Positions 52,856 to 62,172 of a stretch of DNA of 64,000 bases are shown here, piece by piece; positions within the stretch are counted from its first letter, which is position 1, and the number at the start of each line of letters is the position of its first letter. Source of the stretch: an uncultured Cohaesibacter sp. (GTDB taxonomy: Bacteria; Pseudomonadota; Alphaproteobacteria; Rhizobiales; Cohaesibacteraceae); the NCBI RefSeq assembly GCF_963676485.1, contig NZ_OY781114.1:1240001-1304000 (forward strand), given 5' to 3'. A program made the translations under genes and the position numbers. The notes below the pieces were generated by a model that was given only the letters and a program-made list of their open reading frames with translations, was not told the origin of the DNA and ran no database searches.

Positions 52856-54216
52856 TCAAGCCAGCCACATCAGCACAAAGCCGCAGCCATCGCACCCGTC
52901 TCATGACATCCATGCTACTGGCCTGTTTATGCTCCGTTGCAAGCCTGCCCAGTGCCGCCGCCCAGACAGCGGATAAGGCCGCCGATCAAAAGAAGGCCAT
53001 TCGGGTCATCAAGGGGGTATCCACGGTACCCGCCAAGGCGCCCGATAGACCTGCAAATGGCACGATCATCCCCCATGCTGTCGATGCTTCCGTTGATGAT
53101 ATGCAGCCCTATCTGCAGGTGCGCGTGGTCCAGAATCTTCAAGCCCAGACGGCGAAAGGATCAACGCAGGCGCTCAAGGCCCAACGCAAACTGATCATCA
53201 ATCTCAACCAGCACTTTCTTGAACTGCCTGCCCGGGTTTGGCAGAACGAACAGAATGCACGCGCAGCTGTCATTCATCTGCTCTCGGGTGGGCACCCTGC
53301 GGTGGGCCATCGGCTGTTGTCGCTCGACCCGCCACCAGCCGTTGATCCTGCGCTCCTAAAAGGGGCGCTGGCCTATATCGAAGGCAGAAAGAATGAAGCC
53401 TACTCTGTCTTTTCTACCATAGACCCGCTGTCTCTTTCGCCAACATTGGGGGGACAGATCGCGCTGGTTCAGGCCATCCTTGCCCTGCCGGACAATCTGC
53501 AGGACGCCCAGATTGCCATAGACAAGGCCCGCCTTCTGTTGCCCGGTTCCCTCGTTGAGGAAGCCGCCCTGCGTCGGGGCGTATCTGTTGCAGCGGCCGA
53601 GAATGATACCCGCCTGTTTCAAGCCTATTCGCTGCAATATATGCGACGGTTCAACAACTCGATCTATAATTCGGATTTCCGTCGGCGGTTTGCCATCGCC
53701 ATGCGCCGCTTTGGCGAGAGCAAGGCAGGGGCCAGCTTTGCCGAACTTGATACGGTCATTTCCGAGTTCGACATGGATGCGCGACGCAGCCTCTATTTGT
53801 TGCTCTCCTATTCAAGCCTGATCGCAGGCAATGTGCCCCTTGCCCAGCAGGCGGCAAAGGCGGCGCTGCCGCTCACGCTAGACGGCTCGCAAGACCAGTC
53901 CCGCTCCCATCTCTATCTGGCAGGTTCGATGATTGATGCAGATAGCATCAAGCTTTCCCTACAGCATTTGTGGAAGGTGCAGCGCAGCAACCTCACCAGT
54001 CGGGACCAGCTTCTGGCAGACAAGATATCTCAGGTGATCAACAATATCCGCGCATGGCCCGAAACAAAGGATCCGGCGCTGGCTTTCACAATCAGGCCCT
54101 CAACTGTCGACAAGGGCGAACCGGGCTGGCAACTGGAAACACTGACCCAGGGCAGACAGGCCATTCGCCAGACTGATCTTTTCCTGTCCTCTTCCAAACA
54201 ATCTTCTCTTAGGTGA
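52852..54216 (+). CDS. motC: Chemotaxis/motility protein MotC
   Basis: This 454-residue periplasmic protein is typical of Rhizobiales. An N-terminal signal sequence (LMTSMLLACLCSVASLPSAA) is followed by the helical body, including the stretches SLDPPPAVDPALLKGALAYI and GSLVEEAALRRGVSVAAAEN. In Sinorhizobium MotC assists MotB positioning in the stator. The motB-motC-fliK order seen here is the rhizobial one, which supports the call. Its ATG overlaps the motB stop (ATGA). Confidence comes mainly from order and signal sequence. Confidence 0.85.
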   Translation: MIKPATSAQSRSHRTRLMTSMLLACLCSVASLPSAAAQTADKAADQKKAIRVIKGVSTVPAKAPDRPANGTIIPHAVDASVDDMQPYLQVRVVQNLQAQTAKGSTQALKAQRKLIINLNQHFLELPARVWQNEQNARAAVIHLLSGGHPAVGHRLLSLDPPPAVDPALLKGALAYIEGRKNEAYSVFSTIDPLSLSPTLGGQIALVQAILALPDNLQDAQIAIDKARLLLPGSLVEEAALRRGVSVAAAENDTRLFQAYSLQYMRRFNNSIYNSDFRRRFAIAMRRFGESKAGASFAELDTVISEFDMDARRSLYLLLSYSSLIAGNVPLAQQAAKAALPLTLDGSQDQSRSHLYLAGSMIDADSIKLSLQHLWKVQRSNLTSRDQLLADKISQVINNIRAWPETKDPALAFTIRPSTVDKGEPGWQLETLTQGRQAIRQTDLFLSSSKQSSLR

Positions 54217-54222
54217 ACAAGC

Positions 54223-55689
54223 ATGCCTAGTCAGACCATTCCCGCCGCAGGGGCCAACGCAAACACCAAGGTCCTATTTTCCGGAAAACGCTCTGTTCAT
54301 GGAGACAGTCAGCATAAGCAGCAGGCCCATGACAACAGCGCCTCCTCTGGCGACGAGGCCGAACAGGCCAACAATGATGAAGTGGCAGAACTTGAAAAGA
54401 AATCCCACAAGAGGTGGGCTAACAGGACCAATGGCGACACCGGCCCTTCACCCTTTGAGAAGCTGTTTGATCTTGTCTCGCCTGATGCCAATGAAATGGC
54501 GACCATGACAGCGGCGGCCGATGGCGCCAAAGACCAGACTGCCCTGAAAACCGATTTCAAATCCGTCCAGCAACTGCTGGCGCAAGCAGGTTTCGGGCAA
54601 GTGTCTGATGGTGCAGCAGCTGGCAGGCTTGCAGGCACCAACGGTGATCTTCCGGGACAGGCTGCCAAAAGCCACCTGCCCGGGCAACTTTCTGCAGAAG
54701 CCGCCCTTGCCGATAAACAGAAGGCCAACGGCCTGCCTCAAACCGGAGCGCAAAGCACTCTGGGCCAAGCCGCAGCAGAAGCCAGCGCAGCAAAGGATAA
54801 CAAGGCTCTCTTTCAATCGCTTTCCCAGACACCGGAGAAAGTTGCTCTCGGCTCGATTGATCAGCTCGCCAGAAATGCCGGATCCAACCCTGCCGATCCG
54901 GGCAATCTGAAAGCCTATTCGCTGGATACACGCGCAACATCGGCCTTTGATACAGTGATGCCGATTGTCAGGGACGCCATGTTGACGCCCACCCAGAAGG
55001 CCCAGCGCGATGGTTTCAGCGTTCTCAAGCAGGAGACCCATTTCGCGCCGATGGATATGCTCGAGACGGCGAGTCTGGCCTCATCCCAAACAGGTCTTGC
55101 CACGGCCAATTCCGTGCTTCGGCAAATCGGAGATGCGCTGAGCGGTAGCCTCAAGGGGCAGGGTGCAGCCAATCCTGACAGCGCTTTTGATTCACAATTC
55201 TCAGGTGGATTGAAGCTGCATCGCAGTGGCGATGTGCTGCGGGTGCTCGACATCCAGCTGCATCCGGCAGATCTGGGCAAGGTGCGTCTTTCCGTGCGCC
55301 TGAATGACAATAATATCGAGGTGCGGATCGAAGCGTCCAAGGCCGAGACCGCCAAAATGCTTGAGACCAATCAGCATGAGCTTAACAAACTGCTGCAAAA
55401 GGCTGGCTATCATGCGGACCGCATTGCCGTGGTGGCAATGGACGACAAGAGCACATCGCAGATTCTGCCGCCCTCTTCCAATGACAGCCTGAACCAGCAA
55501 AATGGTCAGGACCGGCCCGGTTCCTCCTGGTCGAACAACGGCTCTGAGGGACAAGAAGGACAACAGCAGCAATCAGGCGCACGAGACGAAGGCGGACTCT
55601 TTTCGATGGAATCCTTTGATGAGAATAATGATGGGGCGCATCATGACGGCACACCCGAAAGTCAGCCTTATCGCGGGCTTACTCTTTAG
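54223..55689 (+). CDS. fliK: Flagellar hook-length control protein FliK (MotD)
   Basis: This 488-residue secreted ruler controls hook length and the substrate switch at FlhB. The first 300 residues are low-complexity, Ala/Ser/Lys/Gln-rich. A compact C-terminal domain (about 330-415) contains LQLHPADLGKVRLSVRL-like and NNIEVRIEASKAETAKMLE segments, the FliK signature. A Ser/Gln/Gly-rich tail follows (440-480). It starts six bases after motC. The 3' end overlaps the transglycosylase gene by 47 bases. The name MotD is used in some rhizobia. Confidence 0.9.
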   Translation: MPSQTIPAAGANANTKVLFSGKRSVHGDSQHKQQAHDNSASSGDEAEQANNDEVAELEKKSHKRWANRTNGDTGPSPFEKLFDLVSPDANEMATMTAAADGAKDQTALKTDFKSVQQLLAQAGFGQVSDGAAAGRLAGTNGDLPGQAAKSHLPGQLSAEAALADKQKANGLPQTGAQSTLGQAAAEASAAKDNKALFQSLSQTPEKVALGSIDQLARNAGSNPADPGNLKAYSLDTRATSAFDTVMPIVRDAMLTPTQKAQRDGFSVLKQETHFAPMDMLETASLASSQTGLATANSVLRQIGDALSGSLKGQGAANPDSAFDSQFSGGLKLHRSGDVLRVLDIQLHPADLGKVRLSVRLNDNNIEVRIEASKAETAKMLETNQHELNKLLQKAGYHADRIAVVAMDDKSTSQILPPSSNDSLNQQNGQDRPGSSWSNNGSEGQEGQQQQSGARDEGGLFSMESFDENNDGAHHDGTPESQPYRGLTL

Positions 55690-56239
55690 CCTTCTTGCAT
55701 CTGCCCCGGCCGGCGCGGCGACCGGCCAAGCCGAAACGGCGACGGTCGATGCGGTTTGCGAGCGGGAAATGCGCGCTGCGGCCGCCAGCGAAGGGGTGCC
55801 ACTTGGCATCCTTTATGCGGTCGGGCTAACCGAAACAGGGCGCGGCCTGAAACTGCACCCTTTTGCCCTCAATATCGAAGGCAAAACCGTCATGGCCTCC
55901 TCCAAAAGAGCAGCACTCGATGCCGTGCGAAAAGCCCGTAAAAACGGCAAAAAGCTGATTGATATCGGCTGCATGCAAATCAACCATCATTATCATTCTG
56001 ACCAGTTTTCATCTCTTGATGAAATGATTGATCCCCACGCCAATGTGCGCTATGCGGCCCAGTTTTTAAAACAATTGCGTGCCCGTCAGGGAAACTGGAC
56101 GATGGCGGTGGCCCGCTATCATGCCGGGCCGAACAACAATCCCGCTCAGAAGCGCTATGTCTGTGCCGTTATCCGCAATCTCGTAGCCAGCAAATTCGGA
56201 CAGTGGACAACCAGGTCCCGTGCCTTCTGTGGCCGATAA
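55643..56239 (+). CDS. Periplasmic lytic transglycosylase (SLT fold)
   Basis: This 198-residue enzyme cuts peptidoglycan so that the rod can pass. A signal peptide (VSLIAGLLFSLLASAPAGAA) precedes the catalytic domain: GILYAVGLTETGRGLKLHPF with the catalytic Glu near 57, then IDIGCMQINHHYH (the G-x-M-Q-I-N motif near 110) and MAVARYHAGPNNNP. A start at ATG 55643 is favoured; nearby in-frame ATGs exist. The 5' end overlaps fliK. The rod-binding protein at 42721 lacks a muramidase, so this enzyme may take that job, like SltF in Rhodobacter. No LysM domain is present. Confidence 0.88.
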   Translation: MTAHPKVSLIAGLLFSLLASAPAGAATGQAETATVDAVCEREMRAAAASEGVPLGILYAVGLTETGRGLKLHPFALNIEGKTVMASSKRAALDAVRKARKNGKKLIDIGCMQINHHYHSDQFSSLDEMIDPHANVRYAAQFLKQLRARQGNWTMAVARYHAGPNNNPAQKRYVCAVIRNLVASKFGQWTTRSRAFCGR

Positions 56240-56272
56240 ACCAACGCGCCTTTGCACCTTGTCATCCCTTGC

Positions 56273-56305
56273 GCCTGCCAAGCCTTTACGTTGGCAGGCA
56301 TTTTT
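56273..56305 (+). terminator. Terminator after the transglycosylase
   Basis: The stem GCCTGCCAA (56273-56281) with TTGGCAGGC (56291-56299), nine perfect pairs, is followed by ATTTTTG. It ends the fliF-to-transglycosylase operon. Confidence 0.85.
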
Positions 56306-56552
56306 GTATGGGGCTACGCATGCAACCACTTCCTCGCCTGCGTTTTTGTCCTTCACTGTCCAAGGCCCCCCGAGACGCATCGATTGAGCATAAAAATTTA
56401 ATCAATTCAAATATTTAAAACAGTTGTGAGGCCAGTTTCGCGCAAGCCTTATGACATACCCTCTCAGCATAGACACCACACAGTCCCTATCAGGGCATAC
56501 TGCGCCACTGCTCCGGATGCGAGATAGCGGTTACTTTAAACAGGAGAGCACC

Positions 56553-57857
56553 ATGGGCCTTTACGGCGTAATGCGTTCTAGTGTTTCAGGCATGAACTCC
56601 CAGTCGAGCAAGCTTGGCACTGTATCTGATAATATTATCAATGCGAACACCACCGGCTACAAGAAGGCCGAAACCGAATTCAAGTCCGTCGTTACCACTC
56701 AGAACACCACATCCTATAATTCGGGTGGTGTGGAAGCGCTCACCACCTACGACATCTCCACATCTGGTAATATTCAATATACCACCAGAGTGACCGATCT
56801 GGCGATCGATGGCAGTGGCTTCTTTGTCGTGTCTGATTCCGACGGCACACCGTTCCTTACCCGTGCGGGCCATTTTGTTCCCGACTCGGATGGCAACCTC
56901 GTCAATACGGCAGGCTATTATCTGCAGGGCTTCGACCTCTCATCGGGTTCGCCTTCGGTTGTCGCCAACGCGCTCACCGGCCTTGAAAGGGTGAATATCA
57001 ACCAATCTCAGCTGGAAGCCAACGCCACCACGAAAGGCTCCATGAGCGGCAACCTGCCAGCCAATGCAGACATTGAAGTCGGCCCTCTTCCGTCCGCCAA
57101 CGATGGCACCATCTCCAACATCAACTATACCGCCAAGACGTCGCTGGTCTCCTACGATGATGTGGGCAACGAAATCCAGATGGATGTCTATTTCACCAAG
57201 ACCGGCACAGACACCTGGGAAGTTTCCGTCTTCAACAATGCGGATTCCACCGATGGCGGCTTCCCCTATACTGCATCGGTTACCACCGCGCACGGCAATA
57301 CCTATACCAACCCCTTGTCAACCACGACGCTGAACTTCAATGCGGATGGCTCCTTTGCAGCCACCTCGCCAACCGATTTCAGTTTTCATATCCCGGATCA
57401 TGAACCACCCACTGAAGACGCCACCATCTCCATTGCTGGCATGACGCAGCTGGCTGCCGATTTCGGTGTCGATGATCCCTCTCTGAACGGTAACGCACCG
57501 CAGAATGTCGAGAGCGTTGAAATCAACCCCGACGGCACCCTCTATATGGTTTACGAGGATGGTTCGCGTGAGCCGGCCTATCGCATTCCGATTGCGGATG
57601 TTGCCAGTGAAGACAATCTGAACCCGATGGGTGGCGAGGTCTTTACCACAACAAACGAAAGTGGCGACGTGCAGGTTGGTTTCCCCGGAGACAATGGCAT
57701 GGGCACTCTTATTTCGAGCGCCATTGAGGGATCCAACGTGGATCTGGCCGAGGAGCTGACCAACCTGATTGTTGCCCAACGGTCATTCTCCGCTGACTCC
57801 AAGGTATTCCAAACCGGATCAGATCTGCTCAGTGAGGTTGTCAACCTCGCTCGATAA
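56553..57857 (+). CDS. flgE: Flagellar hook protein FlgE
   Basis: This 434-residue hook subunit has N-terminal axial motif YGVMRSSVSGMNSQSSKLGT and C-terminal SNVDLAEELTNLIVAQRSFS. Central DLAIDGSGFFVVSDSDG is typical. Start ATG 56553 with CAGGAGAG preceding was chosen; an earlier in-frame codon adds a non-conserved 34 residues. Export is by the flagellar apparatus. Length suits FlgE of Hyphomicrobiales. A 313-base upstream gap follows the transglycosylase terminator and so must contain a promoter, but none was recognised. Confidence 0.95.
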   Translation: MGLYGVMRSSVSGMNSQSSKLGTVSDNIINANTTGYKKAETEFKSVVTTQNTTSYNSGGVEALTTYDISTSGNIQYTTRVTDLAIDGSGFFVVSDSDGTPFLTRAGHFVPDSDGNLVNTAGYYLQGFDLSSGSPSVVANALTGLERVNINQSQLEANATTKGSMSGNLPANADIEVGPLPSANDGTISNINYTAKTSLVSYDDVGNEIQMDVYFTKTGTDTWEVSVFNNADSTDGGFPYTASVTTAHGNTYTNPLSTTTLNFNADGSFAATSPTDFSFHIPDHEPPTEDATISIAGMTQLAADFGVDDPSLNGNAPQNVESVEINPDGTLYMVYEDGSREPAYRIPIADVASEDNLNPMGGEVFTTTNESGDVQVGFPGDNGMGTLISSAIEGSNVDLAEELTNLIVAQRSFSADSKVFQTGSDLLSEVVNLAR

Positions 57858-57866
57858 GTCCGACTT

Positions 57867-57933
57867 CACGAGACTACACACGTCCCCCCACCAACGGCGT
57901 TCCTCCCTTCGGGTGTAGTCTCGTGCATTTTTT
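57867..57933 (+). terminator. Large hairpin between flgE and flgK
   Basis: A perfect 13-base-pair stem, CACGAGACTACAC (57867-57879) with GTGTAGTCTCGTG (57913-57925), is separated by a 33-base loop and followed by six Ts (57928-57933). It sits right before the flgK ribosome-binding site, so read-through might be needed to express flgK, flgL and later genes, making this an attenuator. Confidence 0.85.
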
Positions 57934-57945
57934 AAGGTAAGTGTC

Positions 57946-59382
57946 ATGAGTCTATCAGTTGCTCTGCAAGTCGCCCAATCTGCCCTGAGCACGCGACAAA
58001 AAGAAACCGCCATCCTATCGCGTAATATTACCAACGCCAGTCAGGAAGGCTACACGCGCAAGACGGCATTGGTCTCAACGCTGCAAGCAAGCGACGGCTC
58101 AGGTGGTGGTGTCTATATCAGCGCCATTTCCCGGTCGACCGATCAGGCTTTGTTCCGCAGTCTCATCTCGTCCACTTCTATCGGAGAGAGAAGCGATGCC
58201 TATCTGAACGGATTGACCCATCTGTCCAGCACGATTGGTGACACGAACCAGAATATTTCCCCCGCGGCCGTCTTGGGCGAGCTGGAAACAGCCCTGCAAG
58301 CCTATGGCGCCATGCCTTCCGATTCCGTTCTGGCCGGACAGGTGCTTTCTTCCGCGCAGAATATGGCATCAACGCTGAATGCCGCGTCTGCCTCGGTACA
58401 AGCCGAGCGGGAAAATGCGGATGAGAAGATTGCCCAATCCGTGGCAATCATCAATGATCAGCTGGCGCGCATCGAAACCCTCAACAAGGAAATCGTGCGG
58501 GGAACCGAGCTTGGCTCGGATGTTACCGACGCGATGGACGCGCGTGACCAGGCTGTGCTGGAACTCTCCGCCCAGATCGGCATCAAGACCCAGACACGGG
58601 AGAATAACGATCTGGTCATCACCACCGAAAGCGGTGTGATGATGTTCGAGACCACAGCCCGCAGCGTCACCTTCGAGCAGACCGACACTTTTTCCGCTGC
58701 AACACAGGGTAATTCGGTTCGGGTGGATGGCGTTCCGGTCGCAGGCCCCAATGCCAGAATGGAAATCAGCAACGGGCGCATTGCCGGGCTGGTCGCAGTG
58801 CGCGATGAAGCTGCCGTTACCTACCAGAACCAGCTTGATGAAATCGCCCATGGTCTGATCACCGCCTTTCAGGAAAGCGGCACCGCCGGCATATTCACCC
58901 ACACCGGCACGCCTTCGGTGCCAGCTGCGGGCACATTGGTTCCGGGACTGGCTGCCGATATCCAGGTCAACAGCGCCCTTGATTCCGATCATCTGGATCT
59001 CATTCGGGACGGCATCACCACGGATTACAACCCGTCTGACCATGCCAGCTACGGGGATCGCATCCAGCAACTGCTCAGCAATCTGGACACTTCCATGGTG
59101 TTCAACGGCGATACGGGCGTTGACACGACCGGCACGCTCAAGGATTTCGCGTCCTCCTCCGTGAGCTGGCTGGAATCCACGCGCCAGAGTGCCAATACCG
59201 TTTCCGAAAACCAATCCATCACCCTTAATCGGGTAACCGAATCTTTCTCCAACGCGACCGGCGTCAATATTGATGAAGAAATGCAAAGCATGCTGGAAAT
59301 TGAGCGTAGCTATTCCGCGACCGCAAAATTGATCAGCACGATCGATGAAATGTTGGATCAACTTCTACAGATTGCGGGTTAA
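57946..59382 (+). CDS. flgK: Hook-filament junction protein FlgK
   Basis: This 478-residue hook-associated protein 1 has N-terminal SLSVALQVAQSALSTRQKET with the axial coil and NITNASQEGYTRK. The C-terminal segment reads TGVNIDEEMQSMLEIERSYS. The central region is variable. FlgK forms the first junction zone between hook and filament. AAGGTAAG lies before the ATG. It is followed by flgL after three bases, the usual order. Confidence 0.93.
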   Translation: MSLSVALQVAQSALSTRQKETAILSRNITNASQEGYTRKTALVSTLQASDGSGGGVYISAISRSTDQALFRSLISSTSIGERSDAYLNGLTHLSSTIGDTNQNISPAAVLGELETALQAYGAMPSDSVLAGQVLSSAQNMASTLNAASASVQAERENADEKIAQSVAIINDQLARIETLNKEIVRGTELGSDVTDAMDARDQAVLELSAQIGIKTQTRENNDLVITTESGVMMFETTARSVTFEQTDTFSAATQGNSVRVDGVPVAGPNARMEISNGRIAGLVAVRDEAAVTYQNQLDEIAHGLITAFQESGTAGIFTHTGTPSVPAAGTLVPGLAADIQVNSALDSDHLDLIRDGITTDYNPSDHASYGDRIQQLLSNLDTSMVFNGDTGVDTTGTLKDFASSSVSWLESTRQSANTVSENQSITLNRVTESFSNATGVNIDEEMQSMLEIERSYSATAKLISTIDEMLDQLLQIAG

Positions 59383-59385
59383 ATC

Positions 59386-60426
59386 ATGACGAACTATATC
59401 TCTTCCCTTTCGTTTTCAACGGCGACAAACAAATCCATTTCTTCGCAAACGAGCAATCTGGTAAAGCTCCAGAAGGAAGTCTCTTCAGGCAGGCATTATG
59501 ATGTTGGTCTGCATCTGGGCAGCTCCACAGGCGAGGCCGTTTCCATCCGGGCGCAGTTCCATACGCTCAATGCCATTGTCGACACCAACGCTCTGATTTC
59601 CAGCAGTCTGGATGTGGGCGTGCAAGCGCTGGAAAATGTTTCCACCGCAGCGTCCAGCTTCCAGTCCACCTTGCTGACATCCATCGGCAGTCCAACGGCA
59701 CGCAGCGTGATCGTCTCAAGCGCCAAGGGCAATCTGGATGAGTTGATTTCCAGCCTTAACACGTCATTCAACGGCTCGTTTATCTTCGCTGGCATCAACA
59801 CCGAAGAAACGCCGATTGAGATCTATGAAACCGGATCATCAAACAAGACCGCCATTGACGCCTCTTTCAATGCCAAATTCGGCTTCGGACCGGATGATCC
59901 TCAAGTGGCCAATATCACCGTGGCCGATATCGAGGATTATCTTGATAATGGCTTTGCCACCGAGTTCAATGCTGCCAACTGGGGGGCTAACTGGTCAACG
60001 GCGACCGACGAGGTAACCTCCAGCAGAATTTCTGCCACCGAAGTGATCGACACATCGGTCAGCGCAAACGAAGAATCCCTGCGCAAGTTGACAATGGCAT
60101 ACACGATGGTCTCTTCCATCGGGGCAGAGAATATGTCGCAGAAAGCGTTCGATGCTGTTGCCAACAAGGCGACCGAACTTATCGGTTCGGCCATTCAGGA
60201 CCTTAACAATGTCATCGGCAAGGCCGGTAACGCGCAGGCGCGGGTCTCCGACGCCTCCGATCGTCTTGCGATCCAGACCGATACTCTGAACGAACGCATC
60301 GTCGATCTGGAAAATGTCGATAAAACAGAAGCTTCGGTTCAATTGTCCAGCGCGGTCACGCAACTTGAGCTGACCTACGCAATCACCAGCCGCATGCAGA
60401 AATTGAGCTTGTTGAACTATCTCTAG
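59386..60426 (+). CDS. flgL: Hook-filament junction protein FlgL
   Basis: This 346-residue hook-associated protein 3 is related to flagellin. The N-terminal region has VKLQKEVSSGRHYDVGLHLG. The C-terminal helix includes DRLAIQTDTLNERIVDLENV and TQLELTYAITSRMQKLSLLN. Its start follows flgK by three bases and is coupled with it. It ends 154 bases before flaF. The central part is predicted to be partly beta. It forms the last ring before filament growth. Confidence 0.92.
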   Translation: MTNYISSLSFSTATNKSISSQTSNLVKLQKEVSSGRHYDVGLHLGSSTGEAVSIRAQFHTLNAIVDTNALISSSLDVGVQALENVSTAASSFQSTLLTSIGSPTARSVIVSSAKGNLDELISSLNTSFNGSFIFAGINTEETPIEIYETGSSNKTAIDASFNAKFGFGPDDPQVANITVADIEDYLDNGFATEFNAANWGANWSTATDEVTSSRISATEVIDTSVSANEESLRKLTMAYTMVSSIGAENMSQKAFDAVANKATELIGSAIQDLNNVIGKAGNAQARVSDASDRLAIQTDTLNERIVDLENVDKTEASVQLSSAVTQLELTYAITSRMQKLSLLNYL

Positions 60427-60579
60427 GTTCCACTTTCAAGGCGCAACATTCAGAGCGACGTGGCACGGCTCCGCCGGGTGTCGCTCAAAAACCAGAATAC
60501 CATAGTGGCTGGCAGTCCGGCGATGAAAGCCTGTTCTGCCAGACCTCTTTACGGAAAGATCATCAGGGCGAGGAAGAGA
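60427..60579 (+). promoter_or_regulatory. Spacer between flgL and flaF
   Basis: These 153 bases probably carry no gene. They have no clear promoter. The longer open frame through here lacks a ribosome-binding site, so flaF is started at 60580. Confidence 0.4.
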
Positions 60580-60930
60580 ATGTACACTTCTTATTATGCG
60601 GAAAGCTCTCAACTGTCTGGATCATGCCAGAAAAGCAACGAAATCGAAGCAATCAATCATCTGGTTGATCTCTTGAAGGAGGCGAAAGTTCAGGGGATCC
60701 AGTCTGCCGTTGGCATCAATGCGCTTTATCAGACCAATCTCGTCTGGTGCTTTTTGCTCGAAGACCTGGCAAAGCCGGAAAATACAATGCCCGATCAGCT
60801 CAAGGCCGACCTTGTTTCCATCGGTCTCTTCATTCTCAAGGAAGTTGGCCGGATTCGCCAAAATGAGAGCGACAATCTTGATGCGCTTATCGACCTCAAC
60901 ACCATGATCAGCACAGGATTAGCACAATGA
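60580..60930 (+). CDS. flaF: Flagellin synthesis regulator FlaF
   Basis: This 116-residue, mainly helical protein begins MYTSYYAESSQLSGSCQKSN, a signature of FlaF. FlaF with FlbT adjusts flagellin levels after hook completion, as known in Caulobacter and Brucella. A GAGGAAGAGA ribosome-binding stretch precedes the ATG at 60580; an earlier frame has no such signal. The stop overlaps the flbT ATG (ATGA). The pair flaF-flbT is typical of alphaproteobacterial flagellar loci. Confidence 0.9.
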   Translation: MYTSYYAESSQLSGSCQKSNEIEAINHLVDLLKEAKVQGIQSAVGINALYQTNLVWCFLLEDLAKPENTMPDQLKADLVSIGLFILKEVGRIRQNESDNLDALIDLNTMISTGLAQ

Positions 60931-61382
60931 AACCGATGCGGCTTACTTTCAAATCCGGAGAGCGGTTTTACATCAATGGTGCCGTGATCCGTTTTCCCAA
61001 AAAGACAACCATCGAGCTGTTGAATGAAGCAGAGTTCCTGCTCGAAAATCACATCATTCAGGCTGATGAGACAACCACGCCCTTGCGGCAGCTCTATTTC
61101 ATCGCCCAGATGATGTTCACCTCGCCCACCAACGTCGAAGAGGCACACAAAACCTTCCTGAAATTCGCGCGCAGCCTGACCGATAGTGTCGACCATTATC
61201 GACTCTGTGCCGGGATTCAGGAGATCGTGGATGTCGTCAACGCCGGCAACTATTACGAAGCCATGAAACGCATTCGCGCCCTCTACGCTCTGGAAGAAAG
61301 TCTTTTAAGCGATGTCGTTGATATCCATGAAGAAAAGGATACGCGCTTTGACCATTCCTCTTCGCCAGAAGCGCGCTTCTAA
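60927..61382 (+). CDS. flbT: Flagellin post-transcriptional regulator FlbT
   Basis: This 151-residue RNA-linked regulator shows GERFYINGAVIRFPKKTTIE and FLLENHIIQADETTTPLRQL, the FlbT pattern. FlbT in Caulobacter binds flagellin mRNA leaders and limits translation or stability until assembly is complete; in Brucella it promotes flagellin. Direction of control cannot be judged here. Two flagellin leaders in this window have hairpins over their ribosome-binding sites (5662-5728 and 47841-47895), which are natural targets. It overlaps flaF. Confidence 0.93.
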   Translation: MKPMRLTFKSGERFYINGAVIRFPKKTTIELLNEAEFLLENHIIQADETTTPLRQLYFIAQMMFTSPTNVEEAHKTFLKFARSLTDSVDHYRLCAGIQEIVDVVNAGNYYEAMKRIRALYALEESLLSDVVDIHEEKDTRFDHSSSPEARF

Positions 61383-61458
61383 CCCGGTTCACACCCCAGA
61401 CTGTTTGTAAGCAAAGGCAGGCCTCTCGCCCTGCTGCTGTAAGAAGGATTATCCCAGA

Positions 61459-61869
61459 ATGTCCGTTTCCCCCGTTGCTTCCGGCACCAATGCCGGCTCC
61501 ACCCAGTCGTCCTCTGGCGTCGCAAATGCCATGACCCTCGACTATGATGCATTCCTGCAGATGATGGTCGCCCAGATGGAATATCAGGACCCGACCAATC
61601 CAACCGATATGTCCGAGCAGATGGGGCAGCTGGCGTCATTCTCCAATGTGGAGCAGAATATCCAGACCAACAACAAGCTCGATAATGTGCTTTCCCAGCT
61701 CTATGTGAACCAGTCGACATCTCTGGTTGGCAAAACCCTCTCGGCCACACGCAATGGCGAAGAGATTTCGGGCACGATTTCGTCTGTCACAATTTGCACC
61801 GACGGCGTTGTCGCAAGCCTTGAAGATGGCACGGATGTGCTTGTCAGTGCCGGGGTTACGATCTCCTGA
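61459..61869 (+). CDS. flgD: Flagellar hook-capping protein FlgD
   Basis: This 136-residue cap guides hook polymerisation. The conserved core LDYDAFLQMMVAQMEYQDPT (near 28) and MSEQMGQLASFSNVEQNIQT are diagnostic. The protein is short compared with enteric FlgD (about 230 residues) because the Tudor/Fn3-like C-terminal part is reduced. GTISSVTICTDGVVASLEDG fits a small remnant. The GAAGGAT ribosome-binding site is clear. The stop overlaps the fliQ start (TGATG). Confidence 0.93.
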   Translation: MSVSPVASGTNAGSTQSSSGVANAMTLDYDAFLQMMVAQMEYQDPTNPTDMSEQMGQLASFSNVEQNIQTNNKLDNVLSQLYVNQSTSLVGKTLSATRNGEEISGTISSVTICTDGVVASLEDGTDVLVSAGVTIS

Positions 61870-62135
61870 TGAATGAAGTTGATGCACTCGATCTTGTTCG
61901 GGAAGCCTTTTGGACCGTGATTGTTGCAGCCAGCCCCGCCGTGGGAGCTGCAATGGTTATCGGTCTTGCCATTGCCCTGTTTCAGGCCTTGACGCAGGTG
62001 CAGGAAATGACACTGACCTTCATTCCAAAGATCCTCGTCATTTTCCTGATGCTCATCGCCAGCGGCACTTTCATAGGCACCCAGATCACCAGCTTCACCC
62101 AGATCGTTTACGATCATATCGAGCATGGCTTTTAG
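61869..62135 (+). CDS. fliQ: Flagellar export pore protein FliQ
   Basis: This 88-residue protein has two membrane helices (about residues 18-40 and 50-75). The family motif AAMVIGLAIALFQALTQVQE (near 27) is present, as is LTFIPKILVIFLMLIASGTF (near 48). It is part of the FliPQR pore. Its ATG lies inside the flgD stop, so expression is coupled. A terminator follows. The partner FliR is encoded at 46451. Confidence 0.96.
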   Translation: MNEVDALDLVREAFWTVIVAASPAVGAAMVIGLAIALFQALTQVQEMTLTFIPKILVIFLMLIASGTFIGTQITSFTQIVYDHIEHGF

Positions 62136-62172
62136 GCACTCCGCTTCTGCCTTGGCGGGGTGCTTTTCTTTT
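62136..62172 (+). terminator. Terminator after fliQ
   Basis: The stem GCACTCCGC (62136-62144) with GCGGGGTGC (62155-62163), one wobble, is followed by TTTTCTTTT. It ends the flgK-fliQ unit. Confidence 0.8.
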
